A program made the translations under genes and the position numbers. Source: Xiheimicrobium sp052034585 (GTDB lineage Bacteria; Myxococcota; Myxococcia; Myxococcales; Myxococcaceae). From it: 64,000 bases of DNA. How positions within the stretch are numbered: the first letter of the stretch is position 1; every line of letters begins with the position of its first letter. The DNA is taken from positions 42,062 through 106,061 of the forward strand of contig JBPOIJ010000111.1 in assembly GCA_052034585.1 (NCBI GenBank), written 5' to 3'. The notes under the pieces were generated by a model. The model saw nothing but the letters and a program-made list of their open reading frames with translations. It ran no database searches and was not told the origin of the DNA. Below are positions 16,604-25,475 of the stretch, one piece after another.

Positions 16604-18067
16604 TCACTCCACCCGGTAGTTCGGCGCCTCTTCGGTGATGATCACGTCGTGCACGTGGCTCTCCTTGAGCCCGGCCGAGGTGATCTGAACGAACTGGGCC
16701 TTCGTGCGGAGCTCGTCGATCGACTTGCACCCCACGTAGCCCATGCCGCTGCGAAGCCCGCCGAGCAGCTGGAACACGTTCATCGACACGGTGCCCTTGT
16801 ACGGCACGCGGCCCTCGATGCCTTCGGGCACCAGCTTGCTGTCGTTCTGCACGCCGCCCTGGAAGTAGCGATCTTTCGAGCCCGCCTTCATCGCGCCGAG
16901 CGAGCCCATGCCTCGGTACGCCTTGTAGGAGCGGCCCTGGTACAGGATCACCTCGCCGGGCGCTTCCTCGGTGCCCGCGAAGAGCGAGCCGATCATCACC
17001 GTGTTCGCGCCAGCGGCCATCGCCTTCACCACGTCGCCCGAGTACTTGATGCCGCCGTCGGCGATGATCGGAACGCCGGAGCCCATCGCCGCGCGAGAGC
17101 AGTCGTCGATCGCGGTGATCTGGGGCACTCCGACGCCGGCCACCACGCGAGTCGTGCAGATCGAGCCAGGTCCGATGCCGACCTTCACCCCGTCGACTCC
17201 GGCTTCGATGAGCGCGCGGGTCGCCTCGGCCGTCGCGACGTTGCCAGCCACCAGCTCGAAGGGGCCCTTGAAGTTCTTCCGGGTGTCCTTCACCGCTTCG
17301 ATGACGCCCCGCGAGTGCCCGTGCGCAGTGTCGATGACGATCACGTCGGCGCCGGCCTTGAGGAGCGCCTCGACCCGAGCCTCGCGATCCGCTCCGACGC
17401 CCACGGCTGCGGCCGCGAGCAGGCGTTGCTTCGAGTCCTTCGCCGCGTTCGGGTAGACCCGCCGCTTCTCGACGTCCTTGATCGTCATGAGCCCCTTGAG
17501 CTCGAGCTGCTCGTCGACGATCAGCAGCTTCTCGATCCGGTTCTTGTGGAGGAGCTCGATCGCCTCTTCCTGGGTCACGCCCTCGCGCGCGGTCACCAGC
17601 TTCTTCGTCATCACCTGCTCGACGCGCTGGCTCAGGTTCTTCTCGAAGCGCACGTCACGGCTGGTGATGATGCCCACCAGGCGCCGCCCGTCGACGACCG
17701 GGATCCCGTTGATGCCGTGCCGCTGCATCAGCTCGAGGCACTTCGCCAACGGCGCGCCCGGCTCGATGGTGATCGGATCGAGCACGATGCCGCTCTCGTG
17801 CTTCTTCACCTTCGTCACCTCGGCGGCCTGCTGCTCGGGCGTGAAGTTCTTGTGGATGATGCCGATCCCGCCCTCCTGGGCCATCGCGATCGCCATTCGC
17901 GCTTCGGTGACGGTGTCCATCGCCGACGAGAGCAGCGGGATCGGCAGCCGCAGCTTGCGGGTGAACTGGGTGGACAGCTCGACTTGATGGGGAAGAACGG
18001 TGCTCTCAGCCGGGACGAGGAGGACGTCGTCGAAGGTGAGGCCCAGGCGCAGATTCGGAGTCAGCAT
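16604..18067 (-). CDS. guaB: IMP dehydrogenase
   Basis: 487 residues. Oxidises IMP to XMP with NAD, the rate-limiting step to GMP. The N-terminus LTFDDVLLVPAESTVLP is diagnostic. Two CBS domains lie in the middle (HGINGIPVVDG, EEAIELLHKNRIEKLLIVDE). The active-site loop GIGPGSICTTRVV carries the catalytic Cys. The flap includes YRGMGSLGAM. Length is normal. It is preceded on the same strand by the FHA gene with a 14-base gap. Confidence 0.97.
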   Translation of the reverse strand: MLTPNLRLGLTFDDVLLVPAESTVLPHQVELSTQFTRKLRLPIPLLSSAMDTVTEARMAIAMAQEGGIGIIHKNFTPEQQAAEVTKVKKHESGIVLDPITIEPGAPLAKCLELMQRHGINGIPVVDGRRLVGIITSRDVRFEKNLSQRVEQVMTKKLVTAREGVTQEEAIELLHKNRIEKLLIVDEQLELKGLMTIKDVEKRRVYPNAAKDSKQRLLAAAAVGVGADREARVEALLKAGADVIVIDTAHGHSRGVIEAVKDTRKNFKGPFELVAGNVATAEATRALIEAGVDGVKVGIGPGSICTTRVVAGVGVPQITAIDDCSRAAMGSGVPIIADGGIKYSGDVVKAMAAGANTVMIGSLFAGTEEAPGEVILYQGRSYKAYRGMGSLGAMKAGSKDRYFQGGVQNDSKLVPEGIEGRVPYKGTVSMNVFQLLGGLRSGMGYVGCKSIDELRTKAQFVQITSAGLKESHVHDVIITEEAPNYRVE

Positions 18068-18081
18068 GAGCGGGCACTAGG

Positions 18082-18609
18082 TCAGCTCGTGCCCATGCGC
18101 AACAGCCCCTCGAGCGAGTCGATGTTGACGTAGACGAAGGCCGCGTCACCCAAGGAGAGCACCTCGCCGTCGCTCAAGATGGCGAACTGATCACCCACCT
18201 GGGCGCCGTTGATGAAGGTGCCGTTGGTGGAGCCGAGATCACGAATCGCCACGACTTGCGGGCCCGACTGCCAGGTGAGCTCGGCGTGCTTCGACGAGAC
18301 CGACGGATCTTCGACCTGGATGTCGTTGTCGGGCGTTCGTCCGACGGACTCGATGCGATCGGTGCCGGCGCCGACGGGCAGGACGACCATCTGCTCGAAG
18401 CCCAGCACCAAGGCGAGGGCGTGGCGGGCGAGCTGCGGCTTGCCGGTGAGCACCGTCGTCTTGGCCTGCTGGAGCGCCGCGCGGCGAACGAGCTCGTCGG
18501 CCGGACGCTGCACGAGGGCCGCGAAGGGGATCGCCGCCCGAAGCTGGTTGACTTTCGCGAGCTCTCGAAGCTCCAGGACCGTCAGCCTCGGCACCATGGG
18601 AATCACCAT
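18082..18609 (-). CDS. FHA-domain protein
   Basis: About 175 residues. The C-terminal half is an FHA phosphothreonine-binding domain: VGRTPDNDIQVEDPSVSSKHAEL, then DLGSTNGTFING, with the Gly-Arg, Ser-x-x-His and Asn-Gly residues intact. The N-terminal half is helical and unrecognised. It fits a kinase-signalling background; receptor-type kinases occur elsewhere in the window. Start is uncertain between ATG at 18609 and ATG at 18597. It is divergent from the protease at 18632 with almost no spacer. Confidence 0.85.
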   Translation of the reverse strand: MVIPMVPRLTVLELRELAKVNQLRAAIPFAALVQRPADELVRRAALQQAKTTVLTGKPQLARHALALVLGFEQMVVLPVGAGTDRIESVGRTPDNDIQVEDPSVSSKHAELTWQSGPQVVAIRDLGSTNGTFINGAQVGDQFAILSDGEVLSLGDAAFVYVNIDSLEGLLRMGTS

Positions 18610-18631
18610 AGACGTGAGGCAGGCTGGCGTC

Positions 18632-19660
18632 ATGTTCGCGCTCTCGCTCTGCCTCGCCGCTGCTCCACTTTCGCTCGATCAAGTCGTCCAGCGGGTCGAT
18701 GCGGCGGTGGTGACGGTCAAGGTCGCGGAGAAGAAGTCGACCGAGAACTCGGTGAGCATCATGCGCGCCTTCGGCTCGGGCGTCTTGGTGCACCCCGACG
18801 GGTGGATCGTCACCGCCGCGCACGTCGTCGAGGAGGCCGATCTGATCGAGATCGAGTTCGTCGACGCGCCCAAGACGACGGCCGAGGTGGTGTCGCTCTC
18901 TCGCACCGAGGACATCGCGCTGCTGAAAGCAGAGACCCCGCCGAAGAAGCCGGTCGTCGCCACGCTCGGAGACTCCGAGGCGCTCAAGCCAGGCATGCGC
19001 CTGTTCGCGATCGGCACCCCGCTCGGGCTGACCCACACGGTGACGTCCGGCGTGGTGAGCGCGCTGCGCACCGACTCCAGCCAGGGCCTGCACCCGAGCA
19101 AGCTGTTGCAGACCGACGTGCCCATCAACCAGGGCAACTCGGGGGGCCCGGTCTTCAACGAGAGCGGCGAGGTGGTGGGCATCGCCAGCTTCATCGCCTC
19201 GAAGTCGGGGGGCTCGATGGGCCTCAACTTCGCGATCCCCTCCAGCACCGTACGGAGCCGGCTCTTCGACTCGCCCCTGCCGTGGGTGGGCGTCGCCGTT
19301 CGTTCGGTGCCGAAGGGCTTCGCCGAGGTGATGAACTGGCCGCCCGAGGCGGGCATGTTGGTCGAGTGGGTGAAGCCGGGCGGCGCGGCGGCCAAGGCCG
19401 GCCTTCACGGTGGAATGATCGAGGCCGAGGTGAAGGGCACGGCGGTGAAGCTCGGCGGAGATCTCGTCCTCAAGGTCAATGGACTGCCTGCGACCGATGC
19501 TCCGGCGATTGGCAAGGCCCTCGCGGCGATGAAGGCGGGCGACTCCATCAGCTACGAGGTGCTCTGCGCGGGGACGGCGAAGACGATCGAGGTGCCGCTG
19601 CCCAAGCTGCCGAGGGTCCCTGCGCTCCCAGCGGTGCCGAAGGCTGCCAAGGTTCCGTGA
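18632..19660 (+). CDS. HtrA/DegP-like trypsin-fold serine protease with PDZ domain
   Basis: 342 residues. A short signal sequence (MFALSLCLAAAPLSL) is followed by the protease domain with His64 (TAAHVV), Asp94 (RTEDIALL) and Ser170 (NQGNSGGPVF). A C-terminal PDZ-like domain covers about residues 215-320 (GGAAAKAGLHGGMIEAE). It ends in a Pro-Ala-Lys tail. It is likely a periplasmic quality-control protease. GAGG lies upstream of the ATG. The FHA gene starts divergently within 25 bases. Confidence 0.88.
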   Translation: MFALSLCLAAAPLSLDQVVQRVDAAVVTVKVAEKKSTENSVSIMRAFGSGVLVHPDGWIVTAAHVVEEADLIEIEFVDAPKTTAEVVSLSRTEDIALLKAETPPKKPVVATLGDSEALKPGMRLFAIGTPLGLTHTVTSGVVSALRTDSSQGLHPSKLLQTDVPINQGNSGGPVFNESGEVVGIASFIASKSGGSMGLNFAIPSSTVRSRLFDSPLPWVGVAVRSVPKGFAEVMNWPPEAGMLVEWVKPGGAAAKAGLHGGMIEAEVKGTAVKLGGDLVLKVNGLPATDAPAIGKALAAMKAGDSISYEVLCAGTAKTIEVPLPKLPRVPALPAVPKAAKVP

Positions 19661-19672
19661 GAGTGGAGGATT

Positions 19673-19688
19673 CCGGCGCTGACGCCGG
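19673..19688 (+). other. Stem-loop after the HtrA-like gene
   Basis: CCGGCG, loop CTGA, CGCCGG form a perfect 6-bp hairpin 12 bases after the protease stop. No T-run follows, so it is a weak terminator candidate before the PilZ-Hsp70 gene. Confidence 0.3.
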
Positions 19689-19764
19689 TCGGCGGGGCGT
19701 GCGGCGGTCGCGGGCGCTTTCGGAAGTCGACTGGAGCGGAGGGTGCGGTTAACTGGGCGCTCTC

Positions 19765-21915
19765 GTGTCGAGCGTGAAGCCGATCCACCTCTCGGTTCGC
19801 CTGCCCTTCAACTCGGCCGAGGAGTTCCTCCAGGGCTACGGCGCGAACATCAGCCGCGGAGGCATCTATCTCCGCGCGCGGCAGCTCCACCCGCCAGGCA
19901 CGCCGGTCACCCTCGAGGTCAAGCTCGCCGACGGCAAACGGCTGCTCTACGGCAACGCGACGGTGTCGTGGGTGACGGGGACGCGCGGTGAAGGCGTCAC
20001 CGGCATGGGGTTCAAGTTCATCACCCTCGACGGACCGAGCCGCCGCTTCCTCGAGGCCGCCGCCGCTGCGATGCCTCACGCGCGCAGCCCCGAGCCGCCG
20101 ACGCCGAAGAACGTGGGGCCGATCGACACCCGCCCCGACGCGGTTCCGCCGCCCCTGCCCCCAGCGCCGCCGCCCTCGCAGGCCCAGGCCGAGCTGCCGT
20201 CCGAGCAGAGCGGCCGGCTGGTCGTTCAAGGCGCCGCTCCAGGCACCGTGCACGCGCCCGAGTTCGAGCTGCCCGCAGGAGAGCCTCCACGCGACGGCCC
20301 GATCATCGGCATCGATCTCGGCACCACCAACTCCTGCGCGGCGATCGTGAAGGACGACAAGCCGATCATCCTCAAGAGCCGCGACGGGCAGACGCTCATT
20401 CCATCGGCGGTCGCGCTCACCTCGCGCGGGAAGCTCGTCGTCGGCGGCGCCGCGAAGAGCCAGCTCGTCACCAACCCGAAGTGGACCGTCTCTGGCTTCA
20501 AGCGGCTGCTCGGCCGTGACTTCGATTCTCCCGAGGTGCAGGCGCTCTTGCCGCGCTTCACCTGGGAGGTCGTCGCCCTCGACAACGGCGAATGCGGGGT
20601 GAAGCTCGCCGATCGCACCTACTCGCTCGAGCAGATGTCGGCGCTGGTGCTGCGAGAGGTGAAGGGGCTCGCCGAGCAGGTGCTCCAGCAGCCCGTCAAT
20701 CGCGCGGTGATCACCGTGCCCGCCTGGTACTCGGAGCGGCAACGGCTCGCGGTTCGTGAAGCGGGTCGGCTCGCGGGTCTGCACGTCGAGCGCATCGTCA
20801 ACGAGCCCACTGCGGCGGCGCTGGCGTGGGGCTATGGGCGGCGAAAGACCCAGCGCGTGCTCGTCTACGATCTCGGCGGAGGCACCTTCGATGCGTCGGT
20901 ACTCGAGCTGTCTGACACCGTCTACGAAGTCGTCTCGACCGGCGGTGATCCCTTCCTCGGAGGCCTCGACTTCGATCACGCGATCGTCGGCTGGCTGCTC
21001 GCCGAGTTCGAGCAACAACACGACACCCTCTTCAACGATCGCGTCTCGATTCAGCGGGTCCAGGACTCGGCGGAGCGGGCGAAGATCTCGCTCTCCGAGA
21101 AGACGGAGGCGCGCATCAACGTGCCCTTCGTCACCATGGTGAAGAACCAGCCGATCGATCTCGACATCAACCTGAGCCGCCACCAGCTGGTGATGCTGAC
21201 CCGGCACCTCGTCGATCGCACCATGGAGGTCTGTCAGGAAGTGCTCGAGGCGCGGTACCTGCGCGCCGATCAGATCGACGAGATCCTCCTCGTGGGCGGC
21301 CAGGCGAAGGCGCCGCTGGTGCAGGAACGAATCACCCTGCTCTTCGGGCGGCGGCCGATGTTCGGCGTGAACCCGGAGGAAGCGGTCGCCCAGGGCGCGG
21401 CCTTGCTCGCGCACTCGCTGGAGACCAAGGGCGGCGTGCTGCTGATCGACGTGCTGCCGATGTCGATCGGCGTCGGTCTGCCGGGTGGGCGGTTCTACCC
21501 GGTGATTCCCCGCAACTCCGCGCTGCCGATCACCCGCAAGTACCGAGTGCAGACGACGAAGGAGAACCAGACCGAGCTCGAGCTGTCGGTGTTCCAGGGC
21601 GAGTCGGCGGTGGTGCGCAACAACCAACTGCTCGGCGTCTTCACGATCGCCGCGCTCCCTCCAGGGCCCCGCGGGGCGGTGAGCGTCGAGCTGTCCTTCG
21701 AGCTGTCGAACGAGTGCATTCTCACCATCACCGCGATCGAGCAGTCGACGGGCCAGACCGTCAGCGCGAGCTACGCGACCCAGAACACGCCACAGAAGGC
21801 TCGCCAGCGCGTCGCGGCCCTCGAAGCCGAGCGGCCGGAGCTGAGCCCCGAGGAGCTCGCCGCCGCCAGGCCAGCGGGAATTCTCGGCTTCATCAAACGG
21901 TTGTTCGGAGGCTGA
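19765..21915 (+). CDS. PilZ-Hsp70 (DnaK-like) fusion protein
   Basis: 716 residues, GTG start. Residues 6-97 form a PilZ-like domain with N28-x-S30-x-x-G33 (GANISRGG) and a closing TGMGFKF strand; the RxxxR element that usually contacts cyclic-di-GMP is not seen. A Pro-rich linker covers about 103-175. From residue 180 there is a complete Hsp70 nucleotide-binding domain: IGIDLGTTNSCAAIV, IVNEPTAAALAWGYG, VLVYDLGGGTFDASV, ILLVGGQAKAPLVQ. A substrate-binding beta domain follows (IDVLPMSIGV, FQGES). The helical lid is cut to about 50 residues. This is not the housekeeping DnaK; it may couple a surface or motility signal to chaperone action. Confidence 0.88.
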   Translation: MSSVKPIHLSVRLPFNSAEEFLQGYGANISRGGIYLRARQLHPPGTPVTLEVKLADGKRLLYGNATVSWVTGTRGEGVTGMGFKFITLDGPSRRFLEAAAAAMPHARSPEPPTPKNVGPIDTRPDAVPPPLPPAPPPSQAQAELPSEQSGRLVVQGAAPGTVHAPEFELPAGEPPRDGPIIGIDLGTTNSCAAIVKDDKPIILKSRDGQTLIPSAVALTSRGKLVVGGAAKSQLVTNPKWTVSGFKRLLGRDFDSPEVQALLPRFTWEVVALDNGECGVKLADRTYSLEQMSALVLREVKGLAEQVLQQPVNRAVITVPAWYSERQRLAVREAGRLAGLHVERIVNEPTAAALAWGYGRRKTQRVLVYDLGGGTFDASVLELSDTVYEVVSTGGDPFLGGLDFDHAIVGWLLAEFEQQHDTLFNDRVSIQRVQDSAERAKISLSEKTEARINVPFVTMVKNQPIDLDINLSRHQLVMLTRHLVDRTMEVCQEVLEARYLRADQIDEILLVGGQAKAPLVQERITLLFGRRPMFGVNPEEAVAQGAALLAHSLETKGGVLLIDVLPMSIGVGLPGGRFYPVIPRNSALPITRKYRVQTTKENQTELELSVFQGESAVVRNNQLLGVFTIAALPPGPRGAVSVELSFELSNECILTITAIEQSTGQTVSASYATQNTPQKARQRVAALEAERPELSPEELAAARPAGILGFIKRLFGG

Positions 21916-21960
21916 TTCGGCGCTCTGCTCCGCGTCGCCTCGTCGTCCTGGGAGAGTTCG

Positions 21961-22524
21961 ATGACCGCCACTGCCGACTCCGCTGAAGCCGTCATTCGCC
22001 AGCATGTGATCTGGTCCGTGGGAGCAGGTCTGGTCCCGGTGCCAATCGCCGACTTCGTGGCGGTGACGGCCGTCCAGCTCGATCTGATCCGCCAGCTCTG
22101 CACGGTGCACGGCGTGTCGTACGAAGAAGGCACCGGGAAGATCTGGGTCGGCGCGCTCACCGGCGGCGCGGTCGCGCGTATCGGTGCCTCGGCGATCAAG
22201 GCGATCCCCGGCATCGGCTCGATCCTGGGTGGCGTGTCGATGTCGATCGCCTCGGGAGCGTCCACCTACGCCGTCGGACAAGTCGTGAAGGCCCACCTCG
22301 CCGCGGGCGGAACGATGAGCAACCTCGACGTCGAGGCCGCGAAGCAGAAGTACGCCAGCGAGTACGAGAAGGGAAAGACGGTCGCCAAGGAAGCCAGCGA
22401 GAAGAACGACGGCGCGGGCGACGTGTTCGAGAAGCTCACCAAGCTGGGGGAGCTGCGCGACAAGGGCATCATCACCCCGGCCGAGTTCGAGGCGAAGAAG
22501 GCCGAGCTGCTCAAGAACGTCTGA
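21961..22524 (+). CDS. DUF697-like protein with C-terminal SHOCT motif
   Basis: 187 residues. The ATG is preceded by GGGAG six bases upstream. Residues 1-110 look like DUF697: IRQHVIWSVGAGLVPVPIADFVAV, then paired Gly-rich hydrophobic helices (AIKAIPGIGSILGG). The C-terminus is a SHOCT-type short helical pair (LTKLGELRDKGIITPAEFEAKKAELL). DUF697 proteins are often membrane-linked partners of GTPases or chaperones. It lies 45 bases after the PilZ-Hsp70 gene and may form a unit with it. Confidence 0.75.
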   Translation: MTATADSAEAVIRQHVIWSVGAGLVPVPIADFVAVTAVQLDLIRQLCTVHGVSYEEGTGKIWVGALTGGAVARIGASAIKAIPGIGSILGGVSMSIASGASTYAVGQVVKAHLAAGGTMSNLDVEAAKQKYASEYEKGKTVAKEASEKNDGAGDVFEKLTKLGELRDKGIITPAEFEAKKAELLKNV

Positions 22525-22542
22525 TCAGGCGCGCGGCGGCGC

Positions 22543-23748
22543 TCAGAGCAACCCTGCGTGGGGGTTGGGGCCCCAGGGTGTGCGGGGAGCTCCGGCGGCC
22601 GCGGTGAGATACGCCCACAGCCCCGAGTAGCCAGGCGTGTTCGCCGCGAGCCGGTAGCCAGCGTTCATGCCTGGATCGAAGCGGCCCGTCGTGCCCTGCC
22701 GAACGCGTTTGCCGAAGACGGTCGCGCTGACGCCATTGGCGTGCTCCGAGCTGCTCGCGGTGTTCCCGCCGATCCTCGCGAAGTCACCCCAGAGGACGGT
22801 CACCACGTTCCGACCCGTCAGCCCGAGAGTGCGGCTCAGGAAGACGCCGAGCGACGGCAGAATGCCGGTGCGCATCATCTGCCGCGAGACGTCGCCGGTG
22901 CCGTCCCCGTGAGTGTCCCAGTTGTGGAACTCCGCTCCCAGCTTCACTCCCGAGCTCGTGACGCAGACGACGTCGGCGCCCGCCTTGATCATCACCTCGG
23001 TGCCGGCGAGGTGGGAGGTGAAGCTGAGGGCAGACGTGTCGGCTGGATCGATCCCGTAGGCGCTGGCGATCTCGGTCCAGTCGATCTCGTTCGAGCCCGG
23101 CCGCCGGAGCGCATCGATCAACGAGTGCGTTCCCTCCCAGGTCTTGGCGAGCGCGTGCGGGCTGTGACGGTAGCGGGTGGCGCCGTAGGCGAGCGAGGCC
23201 TCGAGCGCACGAGCGGTCTGCGCTCGACCCGGACCGCGCGTCTGATTCGAGACGAGTGCCAGCGCAGCGGAGAGATCGGGCACTGCGGTCATCGGAACGC
23301 CGTCGACGGGCCGATGAGGAGCTCCGCGCGCCGGCGCCTGACCGAAGTGCGCGCACCGAAACGGTCCAGTCCCACCCAGGGCGCTCGCCAACAGGAGTGG
23401 CACGCTCCGGCCCTGGTCGAACCACGCGTACTGAAGGGCGAAGTCGTGGCCCGACGCGCGGTGGGCGACCCCAACCGTCGCCATCTTCTGGAGCACCGGA
23501 TCGGGCAAGGTGCCCATGGTGGAGGCGTCGACGACCACCCCGTTCGAGAGCTCGCGCACGTTGCTCGTCTGGCACCCGTAGAGGCCCTTCGGGACGTAGC
23601 CGTCGGCGGCCGAGAAGAACGCGTTGTAGCCGCCGTCGAGGTAGATGAGGACGATCGCTGGACGCTCCGAGGGTTCGTCGGCACGCACGCTCGGCGCCAG
23701 GAGGGCTCCGGCTCCACTCAACACGAGGTCACGTCTCGACAGCGTCAT
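22543..23748 (-). CDS. Tat-exported DUF1501-like protein
   Basis: 401 residues. ATG at 23748 is preferred because GGAG lies 8 bases upstream. The twin-arginine signal is LSRRDLVLSGAGALLAP. The mature part has IVLIYLDGGYNAFFSAADGY, SGHDFALQYAW, and late NWDTHGDG and VLWGDFARIGG, typical of DUF1501 proteins, which are related to the alkaline-phosphatase/sulfatase fold. The role is unknown; relatives often pair with DUF1800 or cytochrome-like partners. It is the last gene of an operon with 23770-24510 and 24507-25433. Confidence 0.8.
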   Translation of the reverse strand: MTLSRRDLVLSGAGALLAPSVRADEPSERPAIVLIYLDGGYNAFFSAADGYVPKGLYGCQTSNVRELSNGVVVDASTMGTLPDPVLQKMATVGVAHRASGHDFALQYAWFDQGRSVPLLLASALGGTGPFRCAHFGQAPARGAPHRPVDGVPMTAVPDLSAALALVSNQTRGPGRAQTARALEASLAYGATRYRHSPHALAKTWEGTHSLIDALRRPGSNEIDWTEIASAYGIDPADTSALSFTSHLAGTEVMIKAGADVVCVTSSGVKLGAEFHNWDTHGDGTGDVSRQMMRTGILPSLGVFLSRTLGLTGRNVVTVLWGDFARIGGNTASSSEHANGVSATVFGKRVRQGTTGRFDPGMNAGYRLAANTPGYSGLWAYLTAAAGAPRTPWGPNPHAGLL

Positions 23749-23769
23749 CGTCCGCACTCCTTGTCGGTC

Positions 23770-24510
23770 CTAGTTCGCCAGGAAGCCCGGCGAGGTGAAG
23801 ACGGACGCGCAGACCAGCGCCCACCGCTTCTTCAGATCGGGATCGTCGAGGGCGAGGGCGAGCTCGACACAGGGCGCGAGCTCGTCGGGCCCCGGCGCGC
23901 GCAGCCACGCGGCGCGCATCGTGCGGGTACAGAAGGCTTGGGCCCGCTCGGTCGTCGGGGCCGCAGTGGTGTGCTCGAACCAGCCGTTTCGGAGCGAGGG
24001 CGTGGTGGTGTTCGAGGCGCGCTCACAGGCCTTCGCGGCGTACTGGAAGGTGACGTAGACGGCGAACGCGCCGACCTCGCTCTCCTCGTACCAGCCGTTG
24101 GGGACGACGCCGAACGCCGCACCCACGCCCGCGTTGGTGAGTTCTGGGTCGCCCATCGACGTCGTGCCCAGCACGCGCGCGATCTCGGTGATGACGCTCC
24201 AGTACGGACTGTTGGGGTCCTTCTTGTTGCGCAAGGGCCGATGGGTGTCGATGAACGCCGCGACGTCGTCGCGACCGGCCTCGAGCGACTCCCCGCCGAG
24301 CCCACGGTAGCCACGCCCCGACGGCGCGCTGGTGCAGGTGGCGGCCGAGGGCAACGGCGGAGCAGCATGGGTCGTCCACTCGGTGCCCGGAGCGCTCGGC
24401 GAGGGGCCGGCGACCGGTGACGGCTCGCTCGCGGGATCGGGGGCCTGGCCCACGAGGATCGCTCCGTCGCAGCCGGCGAGCAGCAGCAGGCACAGCCTCG
24501 CGCGCGTCAT
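23770..24510 (-). CDS. Lipoprotein of the DUF1501 operon
   Basis: 246 residues. Lipobox LLLAGC (Cys14), a Pro/Ser-rich spacer, then a helical domain with several Cys residues (KACERAS, AFCTRTM, APCVELAL, ALVCASVF). The C-terminus DPDLKKRWALVCASVFTSPGFLAN resembles the last helices of DUF1592/DUF1585-type proteins, where a final 'spxF' motif is common. Function is unknown. ATG overlaps the upstream stop by 4 bases (ATGA), so translation is coupled; the DUF1501 gene follows 21 bases later. Confidence 0.7.
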   Translation of the reverse strand: MTRARLCLLLLAGCDGAILVGQAPDPASEPSPVAGPSPSAPGTEWTTHAAPPLPSAATCTSAPSGRGYRGLGGESLEAGRDDVAAFIDTHRPLRNKKDPNSPYWSVITEIARVLGTTSMGDPELTNAGVGAAFGVVPNGWYEESEVGAFAVYVTFQYAAKACERASNTTTPSLRNGWFEHTTAAPTTERAQAFCTRTMRAAWLRAPGPDELAPCVELALALDDPDLKKRWALVCASVFTSPGFLAN

Positions 24511-25433
24511 GGCACCGCCTCACAGAAGCTGGGGTCCTCGAGGTACGAGGCGAGCGCGTCTTGCAGTTGGCCGGTTCGAGTGAAGGCCTCGACGCAGCGA
24601 TCGAACGCAGGCGCTTCACACGCCGACTCGGGGCGCCCATAGGCGAACTCGAACGCCAGCCGGCAGGTGCGGAAGGCGAAGGCCTCGCTGGAGGTGAGGA
24701 CCTCGAGGAGGTGCTCGTGATCGCGCACCTGCAGGCCGTTGAAGATCGTCTGCGGGGTGACGGGGACGATCGTCGGCTTGGCCGCGCCACCCGTCCCCAT
24801 CTTGCGGGGCAGGAGCCTCGCGACGAGATCGAGCCCGTAGGGAGAGTCGAAGTGGCACCCGCGGCACTCGGCGCGTTCACGGCCCGTCGCGGTGGCGTCA
24901 CCCTCCCCGTTCTGTGCCGACGGCACCAGCTTGAGGCCGATGGTGTTCTGCATGGTGCGGTAGGCGGCCGAGAGGAGCAGTCCGTCTGGAGCGTTGCCGA
25001 GGTAGCGGGTCTGCCAACCGATGCTGCCGAAGTACCCGAGGGCCGGCGCGGTGGGATCGTCGGTGATGATGTTGTTGGTGTGGTTGATCCGAAAGCGGCC
25101 GGTGAAGAGCGTCTTCCAGGGCTTCTTGTTGACGAGGACGTACCGAACCGCGGCGGGCAGGTTGTCTTGGGCGAGGTTCACCCCCGGCGCCGAGTTGAAG
25201 CGGGAGTTCATGAAGCCGCCGATGGTGGCGATCGCGTCGGCCGACTCGAGCCAGGTGCGCACCTTGGACTGCGGCGTCGCGCCGGCGAGCGACTGGAGGT
25301 TCGCGCGGTAGCCGGTGCCGAGGACCTGGCTGAGCCGCCGCGTACAGCGTTGGGCGCTCTCGTCAGGTGGGGTCGTCTGGGCGAGGACTGCGGCCACGAC
25401 CAAGGCGGGGAGCGGGGTCATGCTCCCAGTCAT
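24507..25433 (-). CDS. Secreted protein with one CxxCH motif, DUF1585/1592-like end
   Basis: 308 residues. Signal peptide MTPLPALVVAAVLA (a second in-frame ATG lies four codons downstream). A single heme-type CRGCH motif occurs at residues 190-194 (24852-24866) in ECRGCHFDSPYGLDL. The C-terminal region (FRTCRLAFEFAYGR, FTRTGQLQDALASYLEDPSF) follows the pattern of the end domains of Planctomycete-type cytochrome proteins. It may carry heme c or simply a zinc or disulfide site. It is the first gene of a three-gene operon. Confidence 0.7.
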   Translation of the reverse strand: MTGSMTPLPALVVAAVLAQTTPPDESAQRCTRRLSQVLGTGYRANLQSLAGATPQSKVRTWLESADAIATIGGFMNSRFNSAPGVNLAQDNLPAAVRYVLVNKKPWKTLFTGRFRINHTNNIITDDPTAPALGYFGSIGWQTRYLGNAPDGLLLSAAYRTMQNTIGLKLVPSAQNGEGDATATGRERAECRGCHFDSPYGLDLVARLLPRKMGTGGAAKPTIVPVTPQTIFNGLQVRDHEHLLEVLTSSEAFAFRTCRLAFEFAYGRPESACEAPAFDRCVEAFTRTGQLQDALASYLEDPSFCEAVP

Positions 25434-25475
25434 TCCGCGAGGTCGCAGAACCCTTCCTGCCTCCCGACAGGCCAT

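Noticed and set aside
19748..19753. GTTAAC before the PilZ-Hsp70 gene as another ECF promoter
   Set aside because: No CGTT box lies 16-17 bases downstream and the site is only 12 bases from the start codon.
19765..20055. Cyclic-di-GMP binding by the PilZ domain
   Set aside because: NxSxxG is present but no RxxxR motif precedes it, so binding cannot be claimed from sequence.
19552..22296. 914-codon open frame opposite the HtrA/PilZ-Hsp70 genes
   Set aside because: Its product is Arg/Asp/His-rich with no domain. The sense strand encodes intact Hsp70 motifs throughout.
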